From Phycicoccus sonneratiae (GTDB taxonomy: Bacteria; Actinomycetota; Actinomycetes; Actinomycetales; Dermatophilaceae), in assembly GCF_016887965.1 (NCBI RefSeq), contig NZ_JAFDVD010000016.1, positions 111,292-175,291 on the forward strand: 64,000 nucleotides of DNA, in the 5' to 3' direction. The first letter of the stretch is position 1. Each line of letters opens with the position of its first letter. The translations under genes and the position numbers were made by a program. The notes under the pieces were generated by a model that saw only the letters and a program-made list of their open reading frames with translations, made no database searches and was not told the origin of the DNA. Shown piece by piece: positions 42,625 through 50,863 of this stretch.

Positions 42625-43514
42625 CAGCGGAGGGTGACCTGGCGGCTCAGCAGCCCGGATCGGGCGCGGCGCTCGTCGGCGGTGAGCGGGGCGTCGACGG
42701 CGAGGGCCGCGCGGTAGCGCTCGCCCCAGGCGCCGAGCTCGTCCTCGTGGTCGGCGGCCTCGAGCTCGGGGTCGAGGTCCCACACCGGGACGAGGAGCCC
42801 GCAGGTGCGGAACGCGCCGAGCAGGCGGGTGCCCTCGCCGAGGCCGTCGGTGCCGGCGGCGTGCAGCCGGGCCAGGGCGTCGGTGGCGGCGTCCTCGTCC
42901 TCGGGGAGGACGAGCCGCACGTGGGCCCGCTCGCCGATGCGCACCCAGTAGGCGGACGGCAGGGCGGACATCGCCACGGTCGGGACGACGCTCTCGTTGG
43001 CCCGCTCGAGGGAGGCCTGCGCGTCGCCCTCGAGGTCCTGGCCCTCGACCCAGAAGTCGAAGCCCTCGTGGACGGTGACGTCGAACCCGGAGTCCTCGGC
43101 GAGGACGTCCTGGAGGCGCGGGCTGTCGGCGGTGACCTGCTCGGTGGTGACGACGGGGTGCCCCTGCTCGGCGGCCAGGCCGGCGAGCACCTGGGCGGCG
43201 AGGTCGCGCGAGGCGTCACCGCTGGAGTTGCCGGACTGCGTGCCGACGAGCACCGTGCCGTCGGTGCGGTGCAGCGCGGGCCACGCGAGCGGCAGGACGG
43301 TGGCCACCGTGACGGTCGAGGGGGCACCGTCGGGGACGTGCTCGGGGCGCACGGTGACGACGGCCGTGGCCGCCGGGAGGATCTCGCGCATCGCGACCCA
43401 GTCGGTCTCGTTCGGCAGGCCCGCGAAGGGGCGCGGCTCGAACGGCGCCGGCTTCGGCCGGGCGGCCCGGGGGGTGCGGTCGGTGCCGCGCTGACGTCGT
43501 GATGCCTTGCCCAT
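42624..43514 (-). CDS. DUF5926 protein
   Basis: 296 residues, soluble. Begins MGKASRRQRG with a basic N-terminus, then FAGLPNETDWVAMREILPAATA and a repeat-poor alpha/beta body ending LSRQVTLR. DUF5926 is an actinobacterial family sometimes mis-named as a SecA-like protein; no SecA ATPase motif is present here. Function unknown. TAGGGT is 7 nt before the ATG, so it starts the glycosyltransferase operon. Confidence 0.8.
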   Translation of the reverse strand: MGKASRRQRGTDRTPRAARPKPAPFEPRPFAGLPNETDWVAMREILPAATAVVTVRPEHVPDGAPSTVTVATVLPLAWPALHRTDGTVLVGTQSGNSSGDASRDLAAQVLAGLAAEQGHPVVTTEQVTADSPRLQDVLAEDSGFDVTVHEGFDFWVEGQDLEGDAQASLERANESVVPTVAMSALPSAYWVRIGERAHVRLVLPEDEDAATDALARLHAAGTDGLGEGTRLLGAFRTCGLLVPVWDLDPELEAADHEDELGAWGERYRAALAVDAPLTADERRARSGLLSRQVTLR

Positions 43515-43521
43515 GCGCGCC

Positions 43522-43527
43522 ACCCTA
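43522..43527 (-). promoter_or_regulatory. -10 box of DUF5926-GT operon
   Basis: TAGGGT on the minus strand, 7 nt before ATG 43514; leaderless type. Confidence 0.55.
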
Positions 43528-43549
43528 GGGGACGCGGGGGCGGCGGCCG

Positions 43550-44035
43550 TCAGGTGGCGCGGCGGCGGCTCGGCCCGCCGAGGGTGGCCCAGACGACGTT
43601 GCCGGTGCGGTCCTCGGTGACGCCCCACTCGTGGGCCATCGAGCGCACGATGCGCAGGCCGCGGCCGCTGGAGAGCCAGACGGTGCGAGGAGCCGGCTTG
43701 GGCACGGTGGCGCCGCCACCGTCGGTGACCTCGACCTCGACGACGTCGCCGCGGATCTTCCAGCGCACGCGGATCGTGCCGTCGGAGAGGGGGCGGGCGT
43801 GGCGCACGGCGTTGGTGAGGAGCTCGGAGGCGACGATCTCGGCCTCGCCGACGAGGTCCTCGGGCAGGTCGCGGGCGGAGAGGTCGGTGACGATCTCGTG
43901 GCGCACCCGGCCGACCGACGAGGGGTCTGCGGGGACCCGCACCGTGCAGATGATGCTGTCCGCGCCGGGGCCGGAGGACTCGCCGACGTCGAGGTCGTGG
44001 TCGAGCTCCGGAGGAGCGGTGTCGTCCGAGGTCAC
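43550..44035 (-). CDS. RsbW-like ATP-binding (anti-sigma/serine kinase type) protein
   Basis: 161 residues with a single GHKL ATPase fold: N-box ASELLTNAVRHAR, G1 box EVTDGGG, G2 box SSGRGLRIVRSMA. No sensor or receiver domain. RsbW/SpoIIAB homologues bind sigma factors or phosphorylate anti-anti-sigma factors; no partner gene is adjacent, so it may act on a distant sigma, such as the SigB/F-type one at 56289 (inference). GTG start with TAGTTT 6 nt upstream. Confidence 0.85.
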   Translation of the reverse strand: MTSDDTAPPELDHDLDVGESSGPGADSIICTVRVPADPSSVGRVRHEIVTDLSARDLPEDLVGEAEIVASELLTNAVRHARPLSDGTIRVRWKIRGDVVEVEVTDGGGATVPKPAPRTVWLSSGRGLRIVRSMAHEWGVTEDRTGNVVWATLGGPSRRRAT

Positions 44036-44041
44036 GGGGTC

Positions 44042-44047
44042 AAACTA
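44042..44047 (-). promoter_or_regulatory. -10 box of RsbW-like gene
   Basis: TAGTTT, 6 nt before GTG 44035. Its TAG is the stop codon of the upstream phosphodiesterase gene. Confidence 0.55.
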
Positions 44048-44863
44048 CCCCGTGACCCCCATGCGGTCGATGGCCACCCCGGGGCGGTTGGTGATGACGA
44101 CGTCGACCCCGAGGTCGCAGCACAGGTCCATGTCCCGCTCCTCGTCGACGGTCCACACGTAGACCCGGTGCCCGTGCCGCCGGAAGCGCTCGACGACCTG
44201 CGGCTTGCGCCGCACGAGCCGCACGTCGAGCCCCACCGCGCCGATGCCCTTGGGCAGCGTGCCGTCGATGGCCATGGCCGGCACGATCCCCTCGACGAGG
44301 TGGACGAGCGGGACGGCGGGCGACAGCTTGTGCACGCGCTGGAGGGCCCTCGCGGAGAACGACATCACCCGTACGTGCGGGCGGCCGGGCTGGTCGCCGC
44401 GGTCGAGGTCGAAGTGGCGCAGCACCTGGACGAGGGTCTTCTCGACGTCGTCGCCGTGCCGCGTCGGGTGCTTGGTCTCGATGAGCGTGACGACCTCCTC
44501 GCCGGTCGCGACGAGGGTGTCGAGCAGGCGCCGGAGGGTGAGCAGGTGGCCGCGCTCGGGGTCGGCCTCGGGCGTCTCGGTCTCTCCGGGGCCGCGCTTC
44601 CACGAGGCCCAGTCGAGCTCCTCGAGGCGGGCCAGCTCGAGGGTCGAGACGACGCCGGCGCCGTTGGACGTCCGCTCGACCCGGCGGTCGTGGACGCAGA
44701 CGAGGTGGTGGTCGGCGGTGAGCCGGACATCGCACTCGACCCCGTCGGCGCCGTGGTCGAAGGCCTTGCGATAGGCACGCAGCGTGTGCTCCGGCTCCTC
44801 GTCGCTGGCGCCGCGGTGCGCGACGACGAGCGGACGGGCGGACGGCCGCGGGGGGACGTTCAC
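44045..44863 (-). CDS. glycerophosphodiester phosphodiesterase
   Basis: 272 residues, GDPD TIM-barrel: AHRGASDEEPEHTLRAYRKAF (catalytic His and the paired Glu), ECDVRLTADHHLVCVHD (metal Asp and second catalytic His) and IETKHPTR. No signal peptide, so cytoplasmic. Hydrolyses glycerophosphodiesters to glycerol 3-phosphate and an alcohol. GTG start, with CAGGAT 8 nt upstream. Confidence 0.9.
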   Translation of the reverse strand: MNVPPRPSARPLVVAHRGASDEEPEHTLRAYRKAFDHGADGVECDVRLTADHHLVCVHDRRVERTSNGAGVVSTLELARLEELDWASWKRGPGETETPEADPERGHLLTLRRLLDTLVATGEEVVTLIETKHPTRHGDDVEKTLVQVLRHFDLDRGDQPGRPHVRVMSFSARALQRVHKLSPAVPLVHLVEGIVPAMAIDGTLPKGIGAVGLDVRLVRRKPQVVERFRRHGHRVYVWTVDEERDMDLCCDLGVDVVITNRPGVAIDRMGVTG

Positions 44864-44999
44864 GGCGCACCATCCTGCCGCACCCCCGGCCCGCCGCTGG
44901 TGGCCGGGCGGGCAACACGCCGGGTCGGCCCGGTGGATCCGGCCGTTCGGCCGACGGAGCCCTCGCGGCCGGGTCCGGCGCTCACGGATCGGCGCGCCC

Positions 45000-45005
45000 T
45001 ACCGT
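45000..45005 (+). promoter_or_regulatory. -10 box of sigma factor-ogt pair
   Basis: TACCGT, 9 nt before GTG 45015. Slightly longer gap than the other boxes in the window. Confidence 0.4.
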
Positions 45006-45014
45006 TGCACCATC

Positions 45015-45503
45015 GTGAGCCTCCCGCCCTTCCAGCACCTCGTCGACGAGCACTGGCGCGACGTCGCCCGTCTCGCCCACGGCCTCGTCGGTCCCGTGCA
45101 CGCCGACGACGTCGCCCAGCAGGCGTGGACCCAGGCCCTTGCGGCCTACCCGCGGCTCACCCACGCGCGCAACCTGCGCTCGTGGCTCCTCACGATCACC
45201 CACCGCTGCGCGATGGACCACCACCGCGCCGCCCGCCGGACCACCCCGTCCGACGACCCGGCCGCGCTCGCCGAGGCGCCGGTCGTCCCGCCGCCGGACG
45301 CGCCCGACGGCTCGTTGTGGGCGATGGTCGCGGCGCTGCCCGAGCGGCAGCGCGACGCCGTCGTCCTCCGTTTCGTCGGCGACCTCGACCACCGGTCGGT
45401 CGCCGCGGCCCTCGGCACCTCCCCCGGGATGAGCCGGCGCCTCGTCAGCGACGCCGTCGCCACCCTCCGACTCGACCTCACCGACCCCGAGGACCCCCGA
45501 TGA
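45015..45503 (+). CDS. ECF-like RNA polymerase sigma factor
   Basis: 162 residues: sigma region 2 (FQHLVDEHWRDVARLAHGLVGPVHADDVAQQAWTQAL, then ARNLRSWLLTITHRCAMDHHRAARR) and region 4 (ALPERQRDAVVLRFVGDLDHRSVAAALGTSPGMSRRLVSDAVATLR). Short form with no C-terminal extension. No anti-sigma gene adjoins. The stop overlaps the ogt start by 4 bp, so the two are translationally coupled. GTG start chosen from the start of region 2. Confidence 0.87.
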   Translation: MSLPPFQHLVDEHWRDVARLAHGLVGPVHADDVAQQAWTQALAAYPRLTHARNLRSWLLTITHRCAMDHHRAARRTTPSDDPAALAEAPVVPPPDAPDGSLWAMVAALPERQRDAVVLRFVGDLDHRSVAAALGTSPGMSRRLVSDAVATLRLDLTDPEDPR

Positions 45504-46093
45504 CCCCGATGACCTCCGCGACGGACCCGTTCCGCTCCTTCTCCCCGACCCTGACCGGCCCGCCACGGCTGGCGCCCACCGACGTCTCGTACGTCGTCGA
45601 CGACACGGCCGTCGGCCGGATGCTCCTCGCCGTCCGCGACGACGGCCGGGTGCTGACCACCGCGTACGTGCCCGACGCCGGGGCCGAGGAGCGCTGGCTC
45701 GCGCGGCTCGCGGCCGCCGTCAGCCCGCGCGTGCTGCGCCATCCCCGTCCGACCGACGCCGTGCGCCGGGCCCTCGAGGACTACCTCGCGGGGCGGGCGC
45801 GGCGGGTCGAGGTCGAGACCGACCTGACCCTGGCGTCGGACTTCCAGCGCGAGGTGCTCACCGGGCTCGCGGCCTCGGTCGGGTACGGCGAGCGGACGAC
45901 GTACGCCGTGCTCGCGGCCGCCGTCGGCCACCCCGGGGCGGCCCGGGCGGTCGGCACCGCGCTCGGTGGCAACCCGCTGTGCGTCACGCTGCCCTGCCAC
46001 CGGGTGCTGCCGGCGTCCGGCGGCGTCGGCGGGTACGCCGGCGGACCGGCCGCGAAGGAGCACCTCCTCGCCCTCGAGTCCCGCCCCGCCTGA
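45500..46093 (+). CDS. ogt: methylated-DNA-protein cysteine methyltransferase
   Basis: 197 residues: a divergent N-terminal domain and the catalytic C-terminal domain with FQREVLTGLAASVGYGERTTYAVLAAAVGHPGAARAVGTALGGNPLCVTLPCHRVLPASG. The acceptor Cys is in PCHRV; GNP and helix-turn-helix residues are intact. Repairs O6-alkylguanine by irreversible transfer to Cys. ATG start overlaps the sigma stop (ATGA). Control by the sigma factor seems likely (inference). Confidence 0.94.
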   Translation: MTPMTSATDPFRSFSPTLTGPPRLAPTDVSYVVDDTAVGRMLLAVRDDGRVLTTAYVPDAGAEERWLARLAAAVSPRVLRHPRPTDAVRRALEDYLAGRARRVEVETDLTLASDFQREVLTGLAASVGYGERTTYAVLAAAVGHPGAARAVGTALGGNPLCVTLPCHRVLPASGGVGGYAGGPAAKEHLLALESRPA

Positions 46094-46096
46094 CCG

Positions 46097-46165
46097 ACTT
46101 CTTGCGAGTTCGGCCGCTCGACGCGCCGTCGGACGGCGCGTCGAGCGTCGCAACTCGCAAGAAGT
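46097..46165. repeat. two-tier inverted repeat between convergent genes
   Basis: Outer 14 bp arms ACTTCTTGCGAGTT (46097-46110) and AACTCGCAAGAAGT (46152-46165), a symmetric 4/4 nt mismatch, inner 14 bp arms CGCTCGACGCGCCG (46115-46128) and CGGCGCGTCGAGCG (46134-46147), 5 nt loop. Fills most of the 80 bp gap. Probably a bidirectional terminator, but larger and more ordered than needed. Confidence 0.9.
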
Positions 46166-46173
46166 TGGGTGGG

Positions 46174-47736
46174 TCAGTGGAAGCCGTGGCGGGCGAGGGG
46201 GTGCAGCAGCTCGCGCTCCTCGTAGGCCAGGTGCGACAGGAGGGTGTCGGTGAGCAGGTCGACGACGTGCCGCAGCCGGTCCAGCGCCCCCGGCTCCTCG
46301 GACACGAGCGCGACGAGCGCGCGGTCGACGTCGTCGAGGACGTCGTGGATGACCTCGTGCTCCTCCTCGAGCCGGCCGATGACCGGTGCCGCGTCCGGGT
46401 CGGTCCAGCGCAGGTGGGGGAAGACCGCCTGGTCCTCGAGCGTGTGGTGCCCGGTGACGATCCGGCAGTACGACTCGCAGTACGCGCCGAGGGTCCACTG
46501 GTTCTGGCGCATCGTCATCGCGTTGACGGCCGAGCGGGCGTCGCCGACCGCGAGCATCCCGCGGGCCACCTGGTCGACGACGTCGCGCACCCGGGCGAGC
46601 TCGGAGCGCAGGTGGTCATGGATCTCGAGGAGGTGGCGTGGCGCGGCGAGCTGGGCGTCCGAGTAGCCCGCCTGCTCACCGGCCTCCGGACCGACCGGGT
46701 AGCGCGGACGCGACGCCTCGTCCCACGGCAGGGTGCCGGTGAGCCGCGTGCCGTCGTCGGGAGTCGGCACGACCACGCGGGATGGTGAGGACGACGAGTC
46801 GGGTTGCGGCGCACCGGTCTCCACGACGTCGACCGGATGCTCCGCGCCCGAGGCCCGCCGCTCGCGCTCGACCGCCACGAGCTCGCGCAGCGCCGGCCCG
46901 ACCTCGCGGGCCCAGACCTGCACCAGCTCCGGGTCGTCGGTGCCGAGGACGAAGGTCGACATCCCGTGCTCGAGGGTCAGCCCGGCGAGCTGCTCGGCCC
47001 AGTCGGAGGGCCGGCCGAGGAGCCCGCTGCCGCCGGTGCGACCGGGGAAGACGTTGTAGAGCCGGCGCACGTCCTCCGGGGCGCGCCCCGCGGCGAGCGC
47101 CGCCTCGTCGATCGTCGCGTTCATCGGCCCGAGCGCGTCGGGGTCGGCGTACCCCATGCTCGGCAGCCAGCCGTCGGCGAGCCGCCCGGTGAGGCGCAGC
47201 ATCCGCGGCTTGTAGGCGCCGAGCCAGATGCCCACCGGGTGCGCCGGACGCGGCCCGGCGTGCAGCCCGACGACGCGGTGGTGCCGGCCCTCGACGCGCA
47301 CCGAGCCCTCGCCCGACCACATCGCGCGGAGGACGGCGACCGCCTCCTCGAGCGCCTCGACCGACTCCCCCGGCGTGAGCCGGGTGCCCCCGGCGGCCAC
47401 GACCGGGTCCCAGAAGGCACCCGCCCCGAGGCCCAGCTCGACCCGCCCGCCGCTCAGCAGGTCGAGCGAGGCCACGGCCTGGGCGAGCACGGCCGGCGGC
47501 CGCAGCGGCAGGTTGGCGACGTTCGGCGCGACCCGCACCGCGGTCGTCCGGGCCGCGACGACCGAGAGCAGCGTCCAGGCGTCGAGGTGGCGGGCCTGGT
47601 ACGGGTGGTCCTGGACGGTGACGAGGTCGAGCCCGAGCACGTCGGCCAGCTCGGCGAGCTCGAGGACCCGCTCGGGGGCCGCGGCGTCCGGCGTCGGGAA
47701 GATGCCGAGCTCGACCTCGTGGCCGTAGTCGGTCAC
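46174..47736 (-). CDS. luciferase-like flavin/F420 oxidoreductase fused to hemerythrin
   Basis: 520 residues. Residues about 1-330 form a bacterial-luciferase-like monooxygenase (ELGIFPTPDAAAPERVLELAELADVLGLDLVTVQDHPYQ, NVANLPLRPPAVLAQAVASLDLLSGGRVELGLGAG). After a proline-rich linker, residues about 385-510 are an HHE hemerythrin: EIHDHLRSEL, GHHTLEDQAVFPHL, EEEHEVIHDVL, HLAYEERELLHPL supply the di-iron His/Glu ligands. The enzyme half may use F420 or FMN; the HHE half would bind O2 or NO. GTG start overlaps the upstream TPR gene by 4 bp. Confidence 0.88.
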   Translation of the reverse strand: MTDYGHEVELGIFPTPDAAAPERVLELAELADVLGLDLVTVQDHPYQARHLDAWTLLSVVAARTTAVRVAPNVANLPLRPPAVLAQAVASLDLLSGGRVELGLGAGAFWDPVVAAGGTRLTPGESVEALEEAVAVLRAMWSGEGSVRVEGRHHRVVGLHAGPRPAHPVGIWLGAYKPRMLRLTGRLADGWLPSMGYADPDALGPMNATIDEAALAAGRAPEDVRRLYNVFPGRTGGSGLLGRPSDWAEQLAGLTLEHGMSTFVLGTDDPELVQVWAREVGPALRELVAVERERRASGAEHPVDVVETGAPQPDSSSSPSRVVVPTPDDGTRLTGTLPWDEASRPRYPVGPEAGEQAGYSDAQLAAPRHLLEIHDHLRSELARVRDVVDQVARGMLAVGDARSAVNAMTMRQNQWTLGAYCESYCRIVTGHHTLEDQAVFPHLRWTDPDAAPVIGRLEEEHEVIHDVLDDVDRALVALVSEEPGALDRLRHVVDLLTDTLLSHLAYEERELLHPLARHGFH

Positions 47737-48152
47737 GACGCGTCGACCCCGCGGTCGCCGTCGCCGTCGTCCGGCCCGTCCTCGCGCGCCGGCAGCCGGC
47801 CCTCGCCCGCGTAGCCACCGAGCAGCTCCGCCATCGCGAGGTGCGGGCGCGCCTCGGCGGGCCGACCCTGGCGCTGGAGGGTGCGGCCGAGCAGGAGGTT
47901 GGCGTAGGCCTCGTCCGGGTCGTCGACGAGGATCGCGCGGGTGACCCGCTCGGCCCGGCCGAGCTGGGCCGAGTGGTAGTACGAGCGGGCGAGGAGCAGC
48001 CGCAGCTCGGTCGTGCCGTGGAGCGGCGGCTCGAGGGCGCTCGCGTCGACGAGGGCGCTCAGCTCGACCGCGGCCTCGCGGTACTCCCCGTGCTCGAAGA
48101 GCCCGCGCGCCCGCTGGTAGCGCTCCGCCATGCCGGTCTGGGGGGTCGTCAT
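47733..48152 (-). CDS. tetratricopeptide-repeat protein
   Basis: About 139 residues made of TPR-like helices: RYQRARGLFEHGEYREAAVELSALV, ELRLLLARSYYHSAQLGRAERVTRAILVDDPDEAYANLLLGRTLQRQGRPAEARPHLAMAELL. Acts as a protein-interaction scaffold; partner unknown, though translational coupling to the LLM-hemerythrin protein suggests a link. ATG 48152 chosen; GTG 48170 is possible. C-terminus is acidic, DGPDDGDGDRG. Confidence 0.82.
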   Translation of the reverse strand: MTTPQTGMAERYQRARGLFEHGEYREAAVELSALVDASALEPPLHGTTELRLLLARSYYHSAQLGRAERVTRAILVDDPDEAYANLLLGRTLQRQGRPAEARPHLAMAELLGGYAGEGRLPAREDGPDDGDGDRGVDAS

Positions 48153-48244
48153 GGGGGGCAGAACGCCCACGTCGCACGGGGTGTTCCGGCAGCGCCCGCG
48201 GGCCGGTCCCCCACCCGGTGGCCGGCACGAGGCAGGATCGGAGG

Positions 48245-49723
48245 GTGAGCGTGCCCCCCACCGCGTCCCCGGACCGGGAGCCGTCGCCGCAGTCGGCGGC
48301 GCCGCCCCCGCCCGGGTCCGCGCCCGGGCCCGGGCGGTCCGGCCGGTTCTCCGGGTCGGCCCGGGCCGTCGGGCGCGGCGGGGCGGCCTCGGCGCGTGCG
48401 GTCGGGCGCGGGGGCGCGGCCTCGGCGCGGGCCGTCGGGCGCGGCGGTCGGGCCGCGGGCCGGCGCTTCCGGCGCTTCGCCGCCGCCGACGGGGCCGCCG
48501 ACACCGGGCTGGCCCGGCTCACCGAGCTGCACGCCGTCAACGTCGCCGGCGACGCCGCGGTCACCGTCTCCCTCGCCGGCACCGTCTTCGCGATGCCCAC
48601 CGACGAGGCCCGCGGCCGCGTCGCGCTCTTCCTCCTCCTGACGATGGCGCCCTTCGTCCTCCTCGCCCCGCTCATCGGGCCGCTGCTCGACCGGTTCCGG
48701 CACGGGCGGCGCTGGGCACTCGGCACGACGCTGGCCACCCGCGGCTTCCTCGCCTGGGTGCTCGCCTCGGCGGTCGTCGACGACAGCCCGTGGCTCTTCC
48801 CGGCGGCGCTCGGGTGCCTCGTCGCGTCCCGGTCCTACGCGGTGGCCCGCGCGGCCGCCGTCCCGCGCCTGCTCCCCGAGGGCATCGGCCTCGTCAGCGC
48901 CAACTCGCGCCTCAACATCGCGGGCATCGTCGGGATGGTCCTCGGCGGCGGGATCGCGGGCGCCGCGTCCCGCATCGGCCCGGACTGGTCGCTGCGCGTC
49001 GCCTTCGTCGTCTTCGTCGCGGCGACGGTGCTCGCCATCCGGCTGCCCGCCCGGGTCGACTCCACGGCCGGCGAGGTCGACGTCGACGGCACACCCGCGG
49101 GCGAGGAGCCGCTCGACGACCCCGAGCGCGGGGTGCGCCGGATGCGCGCGCTGCCGGTCACCGTCCGCTACGTCCTCTGGCTGACGACCGGGGCCCGGCT
49201 GCTCTCCGGCTTCCTCACCCTCTTCCTCACCTTCCTCATGCGCGAGCACCCGCTGCCCGGGGTCAGCGGCCCGCTCGTCCTCGGCGTGGTCGCCGGCACG
49301 GCCGGGGTCGGCAACGCCCTCGGCTCGCTCGTCGGCAACCGCAAGCAGACCCCGGCCCCGGAGGCCATGGCCACGGTCATCGCGGGCCTGGCGCTCGCGG
49401 CCGCCCTCGTGACGGCGCTCTTCTACTCGCTGTGGGCACTGGCGCTCCTCGGCCTGGCGACGGGCACCTTCGGGCAGCTCGCCAAGCTCTGCCTCGACGC
49501 CCTCGTCCAGCGCGACGTCGCCGACCTCGTCCGGGCCCGGGTCTTCTCCTGGTCCGAGACGATCCTCCAGGCCTTCTGGGTCATCGGGGGGACGCTCGGC
49601 ATCCTCGTCCCGCTCGAGCCGACCCTCGGGTTCTCGGTCATCACCGGCGTCGTCGTCGTCGCCGTGCTCGTCGCCCTGCACTCGCGCCGCACCGGGCGCC
49701 GGCGGCCCCCGGTCGCCACCTGA
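48245..49723 (+). CDS. MFS transporter with N-terminal 11-residue repeat
   Basis: 492 residues. A long cytoplasmic N-terminus (about 85 residues) holds three copies of ARAVGRGGAAS, then FRRFAAADG and about 12 membrane helices of the major-facilitator superfamily, with VNVAGDAAVTVSLAGTVF and LSGFLTLFLTFLMREH. Substrate unknown. GTG start (VSVPPTASPD) with CAGGAT 6 nt upstream. The Arg/Gly-rich tail is unusual for the family. Confidence 0.85.
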   Translation: MSVPPTASPDREPSPQSAAPPPPGSAPGPGRSGRFSGSARAVGRGGAASARAVGRGGAASARAVGRGGRAAGRRFRRFAAADGAADTGLARLTELHAVNVAGDAAVTVSLAGTVFAMPTDEARGRVALFLLLTMAPFVLLAPLIGPLLDRFRHGRRWALGTTLATRGFLAWVLASAVVDDSPWLFPAALGCLVASRSYAVARAAAVPRLLPEGIGLVSANSRLNIAGIVGMVLGGGIAGAASRIGPDWSLRVAFVVFVAATVLAIRLPARVDSTAGEVDVDGTPAGEEPLDDPERGVRRMRALPVTVRYVLWLTTGARLLSGFLTLFLTFLMREHPLPGVSGPLVLGVVAGTAGVGNALGSLVGNRKQTPAPEAMATVIAGLALAAALVTALFYSLWALALLGLATGTFGQLAKLCLDALVQRDVADLVRARVFSWSETILQAFWVIGGTLGILVPLEPTLGFSVITGVVVVAVLVALHSRRTGRRRPPVAT

Positions 49724-49725
49724 GG

Positions 49726-50364
49726 ATGGCCACCTCCGGCCCGCTGCGGGTGCGCCTCCTCGCGGCCGCGATCGCCCTCGCCCTCGGGGCCGGCCTCGTC
49801 GTCCTCGTGCTCGGTGGCGACCTCGACACGGTCCGCCGGGCGGTCGCCGGCAGCGGTCCGTGGGGGCCCCTCGTCTACGTCCTCCTCCATGTGCTCGTCA
49901 CCCTCGTGCCCGTCCCGAAGAACCTGCTCGCCGGCATCGCCGGGGCGCTGTTCGGCCTCGGCGCCGGTACCGCCCTGTCGTGGGTGGCCTCGATGCTCAG
50001 CGCGTGGGTGACCTTCGAGATCGCCGGACGGCTCGGACGGGACGCGGTGTCGGCCCTCACCGGCACCCGGGTCGAGCGGGTGCGCCGCGTGCTGCGCGAG
50101 CAGGGCGTGCTCGCCGTCGTCATCGCCCGGCTGACACCGCTCGTGCCCTTCACGGTCGTCAACTACGGCGCCGGGGTGAGCCCGGTGTCCCGGCGCGACT
50201 ACCTGCTCGGCACCGCGGTCGGGGTGCTGCCGGGCACCGTCGCCTACGTGGCGGTCGGGGCCTCGGCGGGCCGGGACGCGACGACCATCCTGCTCGCCGG
50301 GGGTGCCGGGGTCCTCCTGCTCGTCGCGGCGGCGCTCGTCACCCGACGGCTGCGGCGCCGCTGA
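49726..50364 (+). CDS. TVP38/TMEM64 (SNARE-associated/DedA-like) membrane protein
   Basis: 212 residues, about six membrane helices. Signature of the DedA/TVP38 superfamily: VPVPKNLLAGIAGALFGLGAGTALSWVASMLSAWVTFEIAGRLGRD, and the Arg/Pro motif ARLTPLVPFTVVNYGAGVSPVSRRDYLLGTAVGVLPGTVAYVAVG. These act as lipid or undecaprenyl-phosphate flippases in some bacteria. Starts 2 bp after the MFS stop; co-transcribed. Stop is 1 bp from the convergent cupin gene. Confidence 0.88.
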   Translation: MATSGPLRVRLLAAAIALALGAGLVVLVLGGDLDTVRRAVAGSGPWGPLVYVLLHVLVTLVPVPKNLLAGIAGALFGLGAGTALSWVASMLSAWVTFEIAGRLGRDAVSALTGTRVERVRRVLREQGVLAVVIARLTPLVPFTVVNYGAGVSPVSRRDYLLGTAVGVLPGTVAYVAVGASAGRDATTILLAGGAGVLLLVAAALVTRRLRRR

Positions 50365-50365
50365 C

Positions 50366-50851
50366 TCAGTCCTCGACCCAGTGGTTGTCGTGGGCGGCCA
50401 TGAACGCGTCGTACTGCTCGCGCGACCAGTCGTCGGTGCCCGCCGCGAGGCCCTCGAAGTACGGCTCGCGCGGCGCCCCGGGGGCGAAGTGCAGGAGCAT
50501 CTCGGCCGGGCCGTCCTCGTTGCGGAACCCGTGCAGGCCACCGGGCGGCACGTGGACGAAGTCCCCGGCGCCGACCGGGACCCACGTGCGACCGTCGTAG
50601 ATGCGCACCGTGCCCTCGAGCACGTAGAACGACTCGCTGATGGTGCGGTGGAAGTGCGGGCCGGGACCGCTCGGCGGGCCGGCGAAGGACCACCGGTAGA
50701 GCCCGAACAGCCCGCCGGTCGCCTCGCCGCGCGCGACGTGGTGGACGCGGTTCCCGTTGGGGTAGACCAGGTCCGGCTCGCGCTCGCCGGGGGTCACCCA
50801 GGCCGAGACCTCGCCGTCGGCCCCGTCGTACAGCGGTGGGGGGTAGCTCAT
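50366..50851 (-). CDS. cupin-domain protein
   Basis: 161 residues, single cupin barrel: GPHFHRTISESFYVLEGTVRIYDG supplies the His/His/Glu metal ligands and PPGGLHGFRNEDG the second-motif His. C-terminus is charged. No reaction can be assigned. TACGGT lies 6 nt before the ATG; divergent from the LLM gene at 50971. Confidence 0.87.
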   Translation of the reverse strand: MSYPPPLYDGADGEVSAWVTPGEREPDLVYPNGNRVHHVARGEATGGLFGLYRWSFAGPPSGPGPHFHRTISESFYVLEGTVRIYDGRTWVPVGAGDFVHVPPGGLHGFRNEDGPAEMLLHFAPGAPREPYFEGLAAGTDDWSREQYDAFMAAHDNHWVED

Positions 50852-50857
50852 CCCCCG

Positions 50858-50863
50858 ACCGTA
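50858..50863 (-). promoter_or_regulatory. -10 box of cupin gene
   Basis: TACGGT on the minus strand, 6 nt before ATG 50851; leaderless type. Confidence 0.55.

Noticed and set aside
42624..43514. SecA-like preprotein translocase
   Set aside because: No Walker motifs and wrong length; the protein fits DUF5926.
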